This document shows positions 55,287 to 63,674 of a stretch of DNA of 64,000 nucleotides, in pieces. Each line of letters opens with the position of its first letter. The first letter of the stretch is position 1. Origin of the DNA: Mucilaginibacter ginkgonis (GTDB lineage: Bacteria; Bacteroidota; Bacteroidia; Sphingobacteriales; Sphingobacteriaceae); NCBI RefSeq assembly GCF_009754905.2, contig NZ_CP066775.1:2108001-2172000 (forward strand), read 5' to 3'. The translations under genes were made by a program, and so were the position numbers. A model generated the notes under the pieces. That model saw nothing but the letters and a program-made list of their open reading frames with translations. It was not told where the DNA came from and made no database searches.

Positions 55287-56556
55287 AAAGCCCGTCTCCT
55301 TTGGGGAGGGGTTGGGGTGGGGTCTGACGTATCAAATGATTTAACGGTTCCTCTGCCAATTTGAACAACAGAGTGGAAATGCCGTTCAGCGCGATGAACA
55401 ACCAAAGCACATTGAGCGTGTCATTCTCAAACGGCGAATGCCAATCGAGGTTTAGCTTGTCATATAGCTGAAAAACTTGGTCATTCAGTTTATCCGTACC
55501 CCATTGCAGAAAACGGGCAACAACGCCCAGATGTATAAGGTAAAAGATGTAGGAGCTCTTGCCCAGCAATTCTACAAAACGATTTGCCAATAGACGTTTC
55601 AGCCAAGTATTCTCAGTTAACAATCCATAGAAAAACAATGCTATCGCAATAGCCAAAAAATAATTGTTGGTAATAATACCCCGTGGATTGTGCAAACCTG
55701 CAGTCCAGCCTCTTGGGATGGTGAGTAATGACATGATCAGCGGCGCTGTAAAAACAAGCAGCAATCCGGAATAAGTGAATTTCGGTGTCTCAGAACTCGT
55801 AATACGTTTCTTAAGAAAAATCGTAGCCAGTTTCACCCCTACAAAAAACTCGAAGCACCGGCCTAAAAACGTATAGACCATCATAAATGTATCGTTACCG
55901 AAAAAGCCATACCAACCGGTGTGGCCAAACATTAACACTAACAGAAAACCCAAACCTGTCAACAATAGCACCTGTACCCAAAACAGTTTATACCTTTTGG
56001 CGAGATAGAAAATAAACGGCGCGGAAATGTAAAAGCACTCTTCAACCGTAAGCGACCAGCCCTGGGCAATGCCGGTAAACTTCAGGTCGTTGAAAAAGCC
56101 ACGTAAAAAAGTGAGGTTGAGCGCCAGCAGTCCCAAAGGATTGGAAAAATCACCGACAATGGTTTTGTCTCCCGAATAGTAATAATAAATAAAAGTGCCG
56201 ATGGTAAGTAAGAAATACATCGGGTAAATTCGGGCCACACGGTTGCGGATATACTTACCCAACCAATGCCAGCTATGCTCAAAATTGTTGTAATATCTGT
56301 AGGCGATCAAAAATCCGGACAGCACAAAAAATATGGTCACCCCGAAATGGAACTCCTGCAGGTAGCGCTTTACGCCCTGAGGAAGGCTCCCGTCAAAAGC
56401 GTATTCATAATGCGAGATAAATACCAGGTAAGCTGCGAGAGCCCTTACACCGGTTAAAACGGGAAAGTAGTTGGGTAAATTCCGCCCTTCATTTAGGGCA
56501 TGGCTTGAGATAGGTCGATCAGGATGCCGGGATTGCTTCGTTCCTCGCAATGACAT
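55279..56556 (-). CDS. Acyltransferase_3-family membrane O-acyltransferase with repeat-derived ends
   Basis: 425 aa with about 10 transmembrane helices. Motifs: YFPVLTGVRALAAYLVFISH with the catalytic His, FHFGVTIFFVLSGFLIAYRY, and GWSLTVEECFYISAPF. Family enzymes transfer acetyl or other acyl groups to sugars at the membrane, for example on surface polysaccharide. Residues 1-14 (MSLRGTKQSRHPDR) come from a family C repeat that carries the ATG, and the last ~13 (TPPQPLPKGDGLST) come from a family A palindrome. So both ends were rewritten by repeats. Confidence 0.88.
   Translation of the reverse strand: MSLRGTKQSRHPDRPISSHALNEGRNLPNYFPVLTGVRALAAYLVFISHYEYAFDGSLPQGVKRYLQEFHFGVTIFFVLSGFLIAYRYYNNFEHSWHWLGKYIRNRVARIYPMYFLLTIGTFIYYYYSGDKTIVGDFSNPLGLLALNLTFLRGFFNDLKFTGIAQGWSLTVEECFYISAPFIFYLAKRYKLFWVQVLLLTGLGFLLVLMFGHTGWYGFFGNDTFMMVYTFLGRCFEFFVGVKLATIFLKKRITSSETPKFTYSGLLLVFTAPLIMSLLTIPRGWTAGLHNPRGIITNNYFLAIAIALFFYGLLTENTWLKRLLANRFVELLGKSSYIFYLIHLGVVARFLQWGTDKLNDQVFQLYDKLNLDWHSPFENDTLNVLWLFIALNGISTLLFKLAEEPLNHLIRQTPPQPLPKGDGLST
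55287..55323. repeat. Family A palindrome A5 at the acyltransferase 3' end
   Basis: AAGCCCGTCTCCTTTGGGGA then GGGGTTGGGGTGGGGTC. Read on the minus strand it codes for the last residues of the acyltransferase (TPPQPLPKGDG). Confidence 0.8.
56527..56556. repeat. Family C repeat supplying the acyltransferase start
   Basis: GCCGGGATTGCTTCGTTCCT CGCAATGACAT. The minus strand ATGTCATTGCGAGGAACGAA is the start of the acyltransferase gene. Related to 44701-44733. Confidence 0.75.
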
Positions 56557-56565
56557 GGTGGTAAT

Positions 56566-57519
56566 TTACATTAGTGCAGATCCCTGTACCACACCCTTGC
56601 TTAAAATACGCTGATCTATAAAATGTTGTATCTCAGACTTTCTTAACTGCCAGTTAGGCGCGATCAACAATTCCCTGTCAGACAAGCCGAACAGGCGCTG
56701 GATCACCACATCGGGCCTCACCAGCGGCAATAACTCGCATAAAAAGTCGGCGTATTCTTCCAGGCTAAAAAGCTTAAACGGCTCGCGTTTATACTTCACA
56801 CCCATTACCGATCCTTCAACAATGTGCAGGTGATGAAACTTTACAAACTTGATGTGATCAAAGCGGTTGATCTCATCCGCGTAGCGCAGCATCATTTCCT
56901 TAGTTTCCCATGGGAAGCCAAAAATGGTATGCACACATATGTCCAGTTTACTATTGCGGGTAAGTTCTAACGCTTTCACCAGGTCGCCGTGCAAACAGCC
57001 GCGGTTTATCTGTAACAGGGTATCGTCATAAATAGATTCCATGCCCATCTCCAGGTCAACATCAAACCTGTCGGTATAACTTTCCAGCAAGGCTATCTTC
57101 TCAGCATCGATACAATCGGGCCGTGTACCGACAGAAAGACCAACAATGTTTTCGGGCTCTATACTCAATGCTTCATCATACATCATTTTCAAATAATGCA
57201 CGGGTGCGTAAGTATTAGTGTTGGGTTGAAAATAGATGATGAATTTATCGGCTTTATTGCCTTTACGGGCACGTTCCATTCCCTGGATAACTTGTTCGCG
57301 CAGGGTTGGTGCCTGACGCGATACAGATGGTGTAAACGAGTCGACATTACAATACGTGCAGCCGCCGTAACCCTTTGAGCCATCGCGGTTTGGGCAGGTG
57401 AAGCCTCCATCAACAATAACCTTAAATACCCGCTGGCCATTGTATTTTTCCTTTAGCCAGGGGCCATAATTATTGTAGCCCTTCTCCCACTGCGCCGCTG
57501 CCGATTGTGTTAACATCAT
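56566..57519 (-). CDS. Radical SAM protein, TIGR01212 (YhcC) family
   Basis: 317 aa from ATG 57519; ATG 57516 is equivalent. A longer frame to 57552 would place the start upstream of a good -7 box. The radical SAM cluster is in CPNRDGSKGYGGCTYCNVDS: CxxxxxxxxxCxxC with the CTYC pair typical of this family. Also PENIVGLSVGTRPDCIDAEK and ELGLQSIYD-like DLEMGMESIYDDTLLQINRG. Elongator-like proteins of unknown reaction; YhcC may act in tRNA or redox-related modification. Confidence 0.88.
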   Translation of the reverse strand: MMLTQSAAAQWEKGYNNYGPWLKEKYNGQRVFKVIVDGGFTCPNRDGSKGYGGCTYCNVDSFTPSVSRQAPTLREQVIQGMERARKGNKADKFIIYFQPNTNTYAPVHYLKMMYDEALSIEPENIVGLSVGTRPDCIDAEKIALLESYTDRFDVDLEMGMESIYDDTLLQINRGCLHGDLVKALELTRNSKLDICVHTIFGFPWETKEMMLRYADEINRFDHIKFVKFHHLHIVEGSVMGVKYKREPFKLFSLEEYADFLCELLPLVRPDVVIQRLFGLSDRELLIAPNWQLRKSEIQHFIDQRILSKGVVQGSALM

Positions 57520-57527
57520 AACAGGTG

Positions 57528-57535
57528 CAAAGATA
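57528..57535 (-). promoter_or_regulatory. -7 box for the radical SAM gene
   Basis: Minus strand TATCTTTG, an exact match to TAnnTTTG, 8 bp upstream of the ATG at 57519. It supports the shorter start. Confidence 0.5.
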
Positions 57536-57543
57536 CTGATTTT

Positions 57544-57623
57544 GGATTTCACTGATTGTCACGGATTTCACTGATTAGAAGGGATTACGCCGATAGGAAA
57601 GAATCACGCCAATGTTATTACAG
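57544..57623. repeat. Family G repeat before icmF
   Basis: GATTTCACTGATTGTCACGG, ATTTCACTGATTAGAAGGG, GATTACGCCGATAGGAAAGA and ATCACGCCAATG. Same words as at 41258, 43520 and 62483. Confidence 0.7.
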
Positions 57624-57723
57624 ATCAGCAATCTATTTACTGATTCACCACTCACTACTCAACAACTCACCATTCTTTAATTCACTAATTATTATGCGTG
57701 CATAGCATTAGCCCGAAAAACTG

Positions 57724-57731
57724 TAATTTTG
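57724..57731 (+). promoter_or_regulatory. -7 box for icmF
   Basis: TAATTTTG matches TAnnTTTG, 25 bp before the ATG at 57757. The -33 element is not clear. Confidence 0.45.
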
Positions 57732-57756
57732 ATTTCTTACCAATTAGTCCTGCCTG

Positions 57757-60700
57757 ATGGAGAACGTTCCTGCTTATAGTCCTGTACACAAAGTCCGTTT
57801 TGTAACCGCTGCCTCACTTTTTGACGGTCACGATGCTACCATAAACATCATGCGCCGCATACTGCAGTCTACCGGGGCCGAGGTGATCCATCTGGGGCAT
57901 AACCGATCTGTGGACGAGGTGGTGAATTGCGCTATCCAGGAAGATGTACAAGGCATCGCGTTGACGTCTTACCAGGGCGGGCACATCGAATACTTTAAGT
58001 ACATGTATGATTTGCTGCAGCAACGCGGCGCGGGGCATATCAAAATATTTGGCGGCGGCGGCGGCGTGTTTCTGCCACAAGAGATAGATGAGTTACAGGA
58101 ATACGGTATCGCGAAGATCTACTCTCCCGACGATGGCCGCCGTATGGGTTTGCAAGGTATGATCAATCACATGATGCAGATCTGCGATTTTGAAACTAAA
58201 ACTGTGCTGAATGGCGAGTTAAAGCACCTACCGAAAAAAGATCCAAAGGCTATTGCGCAGTTAATTACACTGGCAGAGAACCACCCGGAACAATTCATCT
58301 CTCCCCCCGCCCTCTCCAAAGGAGAGGGAGCTATCCCTGTACTTGGCATTACCGGCACAGGCGGCGCGGGTAAATCATCATTGGTGGATGAATTTGTACG
58401 CCGCTTTTTGGCCGAAACAGATAAAACACTGGCCATTATCTCGGTCGACCCGTCTAAACGCAAAACAGGCGGCGCGCTTTTAGGCGACCGTATCCGCATG
58501 AACGCTATAAACAATCCCCGCATTTATATGCGTTCGCTGGCGACAAGGCAGGCAAATCTGGCTTTATCGGGATATGTGCAGGAATCGATAGATATTTGCA
58601 AAGCCGCGGGTTATGATCTCATTATAGTCGAGACATCCGGCATTGGACAAAGCGATACCATGATCACCGATTATTGCGATGTATCGCTATACGTGATGAC
58701 GCCGGAATTCGGGGCAGCAACCCAGCTTGAAAAAATAGACATGCTGGATTTCGCGGATGTAGTGGCGATCAACAAATTTGACAAACGCGGCGCATTGGAT
58801 GCTATCCGTGATGTTCGCCGTCAGTATAAACGCAACCATCAGCTTTTCGACGCTAGTGACGACGCCATGCCGGTTTTCGGCACTATGGCTTCGCAGTTTA
58901 ACGACCCGGGGATGAACAGCTTATATACCGTTTTGATGGATACCATCAAAACAAAAACCGGTGTCGACTTTAAACCGAACATTCCGCAGGAAAACATACA
59001 GCAGGAAAAGACTTACATCATTACGCCGGATAGGATCCGCTATTTGGCAGAGATTGCCGAGAGCAGTGTTGCTTATGACGCCTGGGTAAATGAGCAGTGT
59101 AAAATTGCGCAGCAAATGTTCCAGGTTAAGGGTGCAATAGGCCTTGTTGAAGGACACACCCCTGTTCCCTCTCAAGAGGGGATTAAAAGTGGGCTTGAAG
59201 AAATTTATCAGCACCTGGAAGATCATTTGCATGCCGATTGCAAACGCTTATTAAAGGAATGGCCCGAAACCGTTGCCAAATACCAGGCTGAAGATTTTGT
59301 ATATAAAGTGCGCGACAAGGAAATACGTCAGCCGCTTACTACTACTTCACTGTCCCAATTACGTATACCAAAAATTGCCTTACCGAAATACGAAGCCTGG
59401 GGCGATATTTTGCGTTGGTTACTGACAGAAAATTTGCCGGGCGAGTTCCCGTACGCGGCGGGCGTATTCCCGCTAAAGCGGGAAGGCGAAGACCCTACGC
59501 GAATGTTTGCAGGTGAAGGCGGACCCGAACGTACAAATAAACGTTTTCACTACGTATCGATGGGGCAGCCGGCGCACAGGTTGTCTACAGCTTTCGACTC
59601 GGTGACGCTTTATGGCGAAGACCCGCACATTCGCCCCGACATTTACGGCAAGATCGGCAACTCGGGTGTGAGCATAGCTACGCTGGACGACGCCAAAAAA
59701 CTGTATTCGGGTTTCGATCTGTGCAGCCCGTCTACTTCTGTGTCCATGACGATTAACGGTCCTGCGCCCATGCTGCTTGGCTTTTTTATGAACGCCGCCA
59801 TTGACCAGCAATGCGAAAAATACATCATTGAACACAAGCTTGAGCATGTGGTTGAAGCGAAATTTAAAGAGGTTTATGACGATAAGGGATTGCAAAGGCC
59901 GGGGTATGAAGCCTCACCCCAATCCTCTCCAGAGCATACAGAGGTTGACGGTTTGCCTCAATCTGTTGCCTCATCCCAGACCTCTCCAGAGAATGCAGAG
60001 GTTGACGGTATGCCTCAATCTGTTGCCTCACCCCAACCCTCTCCAAAGGAGAGGGAGTTCGAAAACGAAAATAATTTTGGTTATAAAACCGCTGATTTAA
60101 AGATTTGGGAGGCACTAAAGGCAAATTCAAAAGCTAACAGGCAGTCACAAACGGAAACGGAGAATATCTTGTGGCAACTGTTACGAGATAGCAAAACAGG
60201 TTTTAAAATTCGTCGGCAGCATGCGATTGATGGCTACATCGCTGACTTTGTCTGCTTAGGAAAAGGATTGGTAATTGAGGTAGATGGTGGTTATCACCTC
60301 GAAACTGGAGAACAAGATGCAATTCGTACAGCCATTCTAAACTATGAAGGCTTTGATGTTATTCGCTTTACAGATCTGGAAGTCTTAAATGACCCTGATG
60401 GCGTAGTATCAAAAATAAAAAGGCGACTTGGATCACAACCCGACAGAATCACCAACAATGAAGAGAAAGCCCTCTCCTTTGGAGAGGGTTGGGGTGAGGC
60501 CAAAAATGGAGAACATTTGGGTGAGGCAAATTTAAATCAGCACATAAAAGCCCTCTCCTTTGGAGAGGGTTTGGGTGAGGCTGTCACTCTCCCCCCCGGC
60601 AACAACGGACTTGGTCTGATGTTGCTGGGCTTAACCGGCGACCAGGTTTTACCTGCAGATGTGTACGCTAAAATTAAAGCCTACGCTATATCAAATGTTC

Positions 60701-61800
60701 GCGGTACGGTACAGGCCGATATTTTAAAAGAAGACCAGGCGCAAAACACTTGTATCTTCTCGACAGAGTTCGCACTCCGTCTGATGGGTGATATCCAGCA
60801 ATATTTTATCGATGAAAAGGTGCGTAACTTCTACTCGGTTTCTATATCAGGATATCACATTGCAGAGGCAGGTGCCAACCCGGTTACACAACTGGCATTT
60901 ACATTATCTAACGGCTTTACCTATGTTGAGTACTATTTAAGCCGTGGGATGCATATAGATGACTTTGCGCCTAACCTGTCATTCTTCTTCAGCAACGGCA
61001 TCGACCCTGAATATTCTGTTATTGGCCGTGTAGCGCGCCGCATTTGGGCAAAAGCCATTAAGAATAAGTACAAGGGTAATGAGCGTTCGCAAAAACTGAA
61101 ATATCATATCCAGACTAGTGGCCGGTCGCTGCACGCGCAGGAGATTGACTTTAATGACATCCGTACTACGTTGCAGGCACTTTACGCAATCTATGACAAT
61201 TGTAACTCGCTGCATACCAACGCGTACGACGAGGCCATTACTACTCCGACAGAAGAGTCGGTACGGCGGGCCATGGCTATACAGTTGATCATCAATCGAG
61301 AATTGGGCCTTGCTAAAAACGAGAACCCGTTGCAAGGTGCGTTCATTATAGAAGAGTTGACCGACCTGGTTGAAGAAGCCGTACTGACAGAATTTAAGCG
61401 CATTAATGATCGTGGCGGTGTTTTAGGCGCGATGGAAACCATGTACCAGCGCAGCAAAATTCAGGAAGAGTCGCTGTACTACGAGACCCTGAAGCACACC
61501 GGCGAATACCCAATTATCGGTGTAAATACATTCCTGAATAAAAAAGGCTCACCCACATTGGTGCCGTCCGAAGTCATCCGCGCGATGGAAGAAGAAAAGC
61601 AGGCGCAGATCTCCAATCTTGAGGCGTTTCAACAACGGAACGCGGAACAATCCGAAACATTGCTAAAACAACTACAGCAAGCCGCAACAGCCGGCGAAAA
61701 CACTTTCGATAAGTTAATGGAAGTTTGCAAGTATTGTTCCCTTGGCCAGATCTCGCACGCTTTATACGAGGTCGGCGGGCAGTACAGAAGGAATATGTAA
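57757..61800 (+). CDS. icmF: Fused isobutyryl-CoA mutase IcmF carrying an in-frame DUF559 nuclease insertion
   Basis: 1347 aa, against about 1,090-1,150 for typical IcmF. Order: B12-binding domain (DGHDATINI near residue 23, [11 protein letters not shown]), MeaI-type GTPase chaperone (P-loop [12 protein letters not shown] near 197-207), then the mutase barrel ([20 protein letters not shown] to the C-terminus, including [17 protein letters not shown]). IcmF interconverts isobutyryl- and n-butyryl-CoA with adenosylcobalamin. Residues about 719-942 are an insertion between QRPGYE and LPPGNNG: tandem repeats, then a DUF559 domain (about 790-892), then palindromes. Two smaller palindrome insertions lie near residues 182-192 and 466-477. 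No stop codon interrupts the frame. Whether the mutase still folds is unknown. Confidence 0.93.
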   Translation: MENVPAYSPVHKVRFVTAASLFDGHDATINIMRRILQSTGAEVIHLGHNRSVDEVVNCAIQEDVQGIALTSYQGGHIEYFKYMYDLLQQRGAGHIKIFGGGGGVFLPQEIDELQEYGIAKIYSPDDGRRMGLQGMINHMMQICDFETKTVLNGELKHLPKKDPKAIAQLITLAENHPEQFISPPALSKGEGAIPVLGITGTGGAGKSSLVDEFVRRFLAETDKTLAIISVDPSKRKTGGALLGDRIRMNAINNPRIYMRSLATRQANLALSGYVQESIDICKAAGYDLIIVETSGIGQSDTMITDYCDVSLYVMTPEFGAATQLEKIDMLDFADVVAINKFDKRGALDAIRDVRRQYKRNHQLFDASDDAMPVFGTMASQFNDPGMNSLYTVLMDTIKTKTGVDFKPNIPQENIQQEKTYIITPDRIRYLAEIAESSVAYDAWVNEQCKIAQQMFQVKGAIGLVEGHTPVPSQEGIKSGLEEIYQHLEDHLHADCKRLLKEWPETVAKYQAEDFVYKVRDKEIRQPLTTTSLSQLRIPKIALPKYEAWGDILRWLLTENLPGEFPYAAGVFPLKREGEDPTRMFAGEGGPERTNKRFHYVSMGQPAHRLSTAFDSVTLYGEDPHIRPDIYGKIGNSGVSIATLDDAKKLYSGFDLCSPSTSVSMTINGPAPMLLGFFMNAAIDQQCEKYIIEHKLEHVVEAKFKEVYDDKGLQRPGYEASPQSSPEHTEVDGLPQSVASSQTSPENAEVDGMPQSVASPQPSPKEREFENENNFGYKTADLKIWEALKANSKANRQSQTETENILWQLLRDSKTGFKIRRQHAIDGYIADFVCLGKGLVIEVDGGYHLETGEQDAIRTAILNYEGFDVIRFTDLEVLNDPDGVVSKIKRRLGSQPDRITNNEEKALSFGEGWGEAKNGEHLGEANLNQHIKALSFGEGLGEAVTLPPGNNGLGLMLLGLTGDQVLPADVYAKIKAYAISNVRGTVQADILKEDQAQNTCIFSTEFALRLMGDIQQYFIDEKVRNFYSVSISGYHIAEAGANPVTQLAFTLSNGFTYVEYYLSRGMHIDDFAPNLSFFFSNGIDPEYSVIGRVARRIWAKAIKNKYKGNERSQKLKYHIQTSGRSLHAQEIDFNDIRTTLQALYAIYDNCNSLHTNAYDEAITTPTEESVRRAMAIQLIINRELGLAKNENPLQGAFIIEELTDLVEEAVLTEFKRINDRGGVLGAMETMYQRSKIQEESLYYETLKHTGEYPIIGVNTFLNKKGSPTLVPSEVIRAMEEEKQAQISNLEAFQQRNAEQSETLLKQLQQAATAGENTFDKLMEVCKYCSLGQISHALYEVGGQYRRNM
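58302..58332. repeat. Family A palindrome A6, in frame within icmF
   Basis: CCCCCCGCCCTCTCCAAAGG AGAGGGAGCT encodes [11 protein letters not shown] just before the GTPase P-loop. It lies in the linker between the B12-binding and GTPase domains. Confidence 0.8.
59153..59184. repeat. Family B palindrome B6, in frame within icmF
   Basis: ACACACCCCTGTTCCCTCTC AAGAGGGGATTA encodes [11 protein letters not shown] in the linker between GTPase and mutase domains. Same arm (ACACCCCT) and core as the family B copies near 4.7-5.1 kb. Confidence 0.8.
59911..60059 (+). repeat. 57-bp tandem repeat with family A half-palindromes
   Basis: Units begin at 59911, 59968 and 60025. Each starts GCCTCAYCCCARNCCTCTCC; the first two go on to AGAGGTTGACGGT and GCCTCAATCTGTT. 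The peptide is [19 protein letters not shown], then [19 protein letters not shown], then [11 protein letters not shown]. Confidence 0.88.
60467..60582 (+). repeat. Family A palindromes A10 and A11, right border of the icmF insertion
   Basis: AAAGCCCTCTCCTTTGGAGA GGGTTGGGGTGAGGCC at 60467-60501 and the same with TTTGGGTGAGGCT at 60547-60582, separated by a fragment containing a further TTTGGGTGAGGC half-copy. Unit spacing is 80 bp. Confidence 0.88.
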
Positions 61801-61827
61801 ACGGTCAACGGTCAACGGTCAACGGTA
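61801..61827 (+). repeat. Heptamer tandem repeat after icmF
   Basis: ACGGTCA repeated three times followed by ACGGTA, starting right after the icmF TAA. Confidence 0.85.
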
Positions 61828-61830
61828 TAC

Positions 61831-61907
61831 GTCATCCTGAACTTGTTTCAGGATCACTTGCCAAGTGTCAATTTTAGGATGGGATGCCGAAACAAGTTCG
61901 GCATGAC
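61831..61907. repeat. Family D palindrome inverted pair before the pentapeptide gene
   Basis: GTCATCCTGAACTTGTTTCA GGATC at 61831-61855 and the inverted GATGCCGAAACAAGTTCGGC ATGAC at 61883-61907. Same layout as 40306-40403. The second copy ends 3 bp before a TATATTTG -7 box. Confidence 0.85.
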
Positions 61908-61910
61908 GCT

Positions 61911-61918
61911 TATATTTG
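61911..61918 (+). promoter_or_regulatory. -7 box for the pentapeptide-repeat gene
   Basis: TATATTTG, exact TAnnTTTG, three bases before the ATG at 61922. The -33 region falls inside the family D palindrome. Confidence 0.5.
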
Positions 61919-61921
61919 TAC

Positions 61922-62485
61922 ATGCCCACGGAAGATCAGACATTTAACCGCCTTTCAGCAGACGATCTAAAGCAGCATGGTAGTGAATTTGAGCATTGTA
62001 AGTTCATTAACTGCGACTTTCAAGGCGCTTACCTGTCTAACCTGGTATTTATAGATTGTGAATTTCAGGATTGCAACATAGCGCTGTGCGACTTCAAGAA
62101 CACTGGTTTGCAAAATGTAGTGTTCACACACTGCAAACTAAGCGGTGTGGATTTCAGCAAAACAAGGGATTTTTTGTTCAAAGTACGGTTTGCGGATTGC
62201 CTGCTTGATAATGCGATCTTTTACCGAAAGAAAAACAAAAACGGGAAGTTTATAAATTGCTCTTGTACAGAAACAGACTTTACAGATGCTGATCTAACGG
62301 GAACATTGTTTGACAATTGCAATCTGCATCGCGCGTTTTTCGGTAATACAATCCTTAAAGATGCCGACTTCACTACTTCCTATAATTTCACCATCGACCC
62401 GGATGCTAACATGCTAAAGAAAACCAAATTTTCAGTCCATGGATTGCCTGGGCTGTTGACTAAGTATGATATTGTAGTTAAATGA
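61922..62485 (+). CDS. Pentapeptide-repeat protein
   Basis: 187 aa from ATG 61922. About 25 tandem A(D/N)LXX-type pentapeptides, for example CKFINCDFQGAYLSNLVFID and CDFKNTGLQNVVFTHCKLSG, making a right-handed beta helix along most of the protein. The fold is shared with Qnr/McbG proteins that mimic DNA and protect gyrase, but many relatives have no known role, so I do not call resistance. Confidence 0.88.
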   Translation: MPTEDQTFNRLSADDLKQHGSEFEHCKFINCDFQGAYLSNLVFIDCEFQDCNIALCDFKNTGLQNVVFTHCKLSGVDFSKTRDFLFKVRFADCLLDNAIFYRKKNKNGKFINCSCTETDFTDADLTGTLFDNCNLHRAFFGNTILKDADFTTSYNFTIDPDANMLKKTKFSVHGLPGLLTKYDIVVK

Positions 62486-62562
62486 TTTCACTGATTCATG
62501 ATCGATTACACCGATTTATGAAAAAAATCGGCGCAATCTCTTACAAAAATCGGTGTAGTCAT
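62483..62562. repeat. Family G repeat between pentapeptide and aldo/keto reductase genes
   Basis: ATGATTTCACTGATTCATGA, TCGATTACACCGATTTATGA, AATCGGCGCAATC and AATCGGTGTAGTC. It fills the gap between the two converging genes. Confidence 0.75.
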
Positions 62563-62565
62563 AGT

Positions 62566-63585
62566 TTATCGTTTCTCTACCCTGTCATAAAATCCGCCAA
62601 ATGAATTGGTTCGTACGGCTTCTTCCTTAAGGAAATCGCCCGGGAAACCCAGTTTAATGGCACTTACTTCATCAAGGCGTTTTAGCTGATCATCAGAAAG
62701 TTTAACGTCTACCGTTTTCAGGTTATCGTGCAGCTGTTCAACCTTTGTCGCGCCAACAATTGGAATGCATGAAAAGCCTTGCTGCATAGTCCACTTTAAC
62801 GCCACATGCGCAGGTGTGACACCAAGTTCGTCGGCTATTTCGATAACAACTTTAGTGATCTTTTCGCTATTCTCGTCACGCCGCACACTTTCTGCTTTTA
62901 TGCGGCCCTGTTCGCCGCGCAGATATTTCCCGGTCAACGCGCCACCGGCCAAAGGCGCCCATGGTGTAACCGTCATCCCAAAATGTTTGGCCATGGGTAT
63001 TAGTTCGCGCTCGGGTGTGCGTTGTATCAAACTGTATTCTACCTGCAAAGCAATAAACTGGCTCCAGCCCATTAATTCGGCTAATGTATTGCCTTTGGCA
63101 ACTACCCATGCCGGGGTATCGCTTATCGCGGCATAATTTACCTTCCCCTGGCGGATTAGGTCATCTAGTCCGCGCAACACCTCATCAATCGGGGTAACGT
63201 CATCCCAAATGTGCAAGTACAACACGTCAATAAAATCTGTCTTTAATCTTTTCAGGCTCTCCTCTACGCTGCGCATCATATTTTTTCGGTTGTTACCGGA
63301 CGCGTTCGGGTTGGTAGTGTTATCTTTGAGTGTATACTTTGTCGCTAATACAAAATAATCTCGGTCCTGATTGCTCAAGTATTCACCTATGATCTTTTCA
63401 CTGGTGCCTAGTTTATAGATATTTGCCGTATCCAGAAAGTTTCCGCCCGCGTTGGCAAAATCATCCATGATCTTAAAGCTGATGTCTTTATCAGCACCCC
63501 AGCCGCCTTCTGTGCCAAACCCCATGGTGCCTAAGCATAACTCCGAGACCTTTAGGCCGCTGCGGCCAAGCAATTTGTATTTCAT
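62566..63585 (-). CDS. Aldo/keto reductase
   Basis: 339 aa TIM barrel. Catalytic tetrad elements: Asp in FLDTANIYKLG with Tyr, Lys in FVLATKYTLK and His in VLYLHIWDD. Nucleotide site: ALKWTMQQGFSCIPIVGATK. NADPH-dependent reduction of aldehydes and ketones; related to the Tas/YajO-type branch. Substrate unknown. Starts near the divergent partial gene. Confidence 0.93.
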   Translation of the reverse strand: MKYKLLGRSGLKVSELCLGTMGFGTEGGWGADKDISFKIMDDFANAGGNFLDTANIYKLGTSEKIIGEYLSNQDRDYFVLATKYTLKDNTTNPNASGNNRKNMMRSVEESLKRLKTDFIDVLYLHIWDDVTPIDEVLRGLDDLIRQGKVNYAAISDTPAWVVAKGNTLAELMGWSQFIALQVEYSLIQRTPERELIPMAKHFGMTVTPWAPLAGGALTGKYLRGEQGRIKAESVRRDENSEKITKVVIEIADELGVTPAHVALKWTMQQGFSCIPIVGATKVEQLHDNLKTVDVKLSDDQLKRLDEVSAIKLGFPGDFLKEEAVRTNSFGGFYDRVEKR

Positions 63586-63674
63586 AACTTGTCAACAATG
63601 AATATCAGACGGTGGTTTTTACCAATGCTAATCTTCACAAACAAATTCACTTTGGCAGATGTAATATCAGCACC

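Larger units (their letters stand above)
59911..60583 (+). mobile_element. DUF559 endonuclease element (family A) inserted in icmF
   Basis: About 670 bp that are absent from the expected icmF frame. From left: a 57-bp unit repeated at 59911, 59968 and (partly) 60025, then palindrome A9 (60025-60059, GCCTCACCCCAACCCTCTCC AAAGGAGAGGG), then a DUF559 reading frame ([72 protein letters not shown]), then the inverted palindrome A10 (60467-60501) and A11 (60547-60582). A9 and A10 are near-perfect 33-bp inverted repeats. The nuclease residues (D of IADF, E and D of VIEVDGGYH) are intact. More AT-rich than the surrounding icmF. No separate start codon is obvious, so the domain is made as part of IcmF unless it starts internally. 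Confidence 0.85.

Noticed and set aside
59911-60059. CRISPR-like array
   Set aside because: Only three units with no unique spacers, translated in frame; it is a tandem repeat.
59911-60583. Intein in icmF
   Set aside because: No intein splicing motifs (no N-terminal Cys/Ser block or C-terminal HN plus nucleophile); the borders are palindromes and the nuclease is DUF559 rather than LAGLIDADG or HNH.
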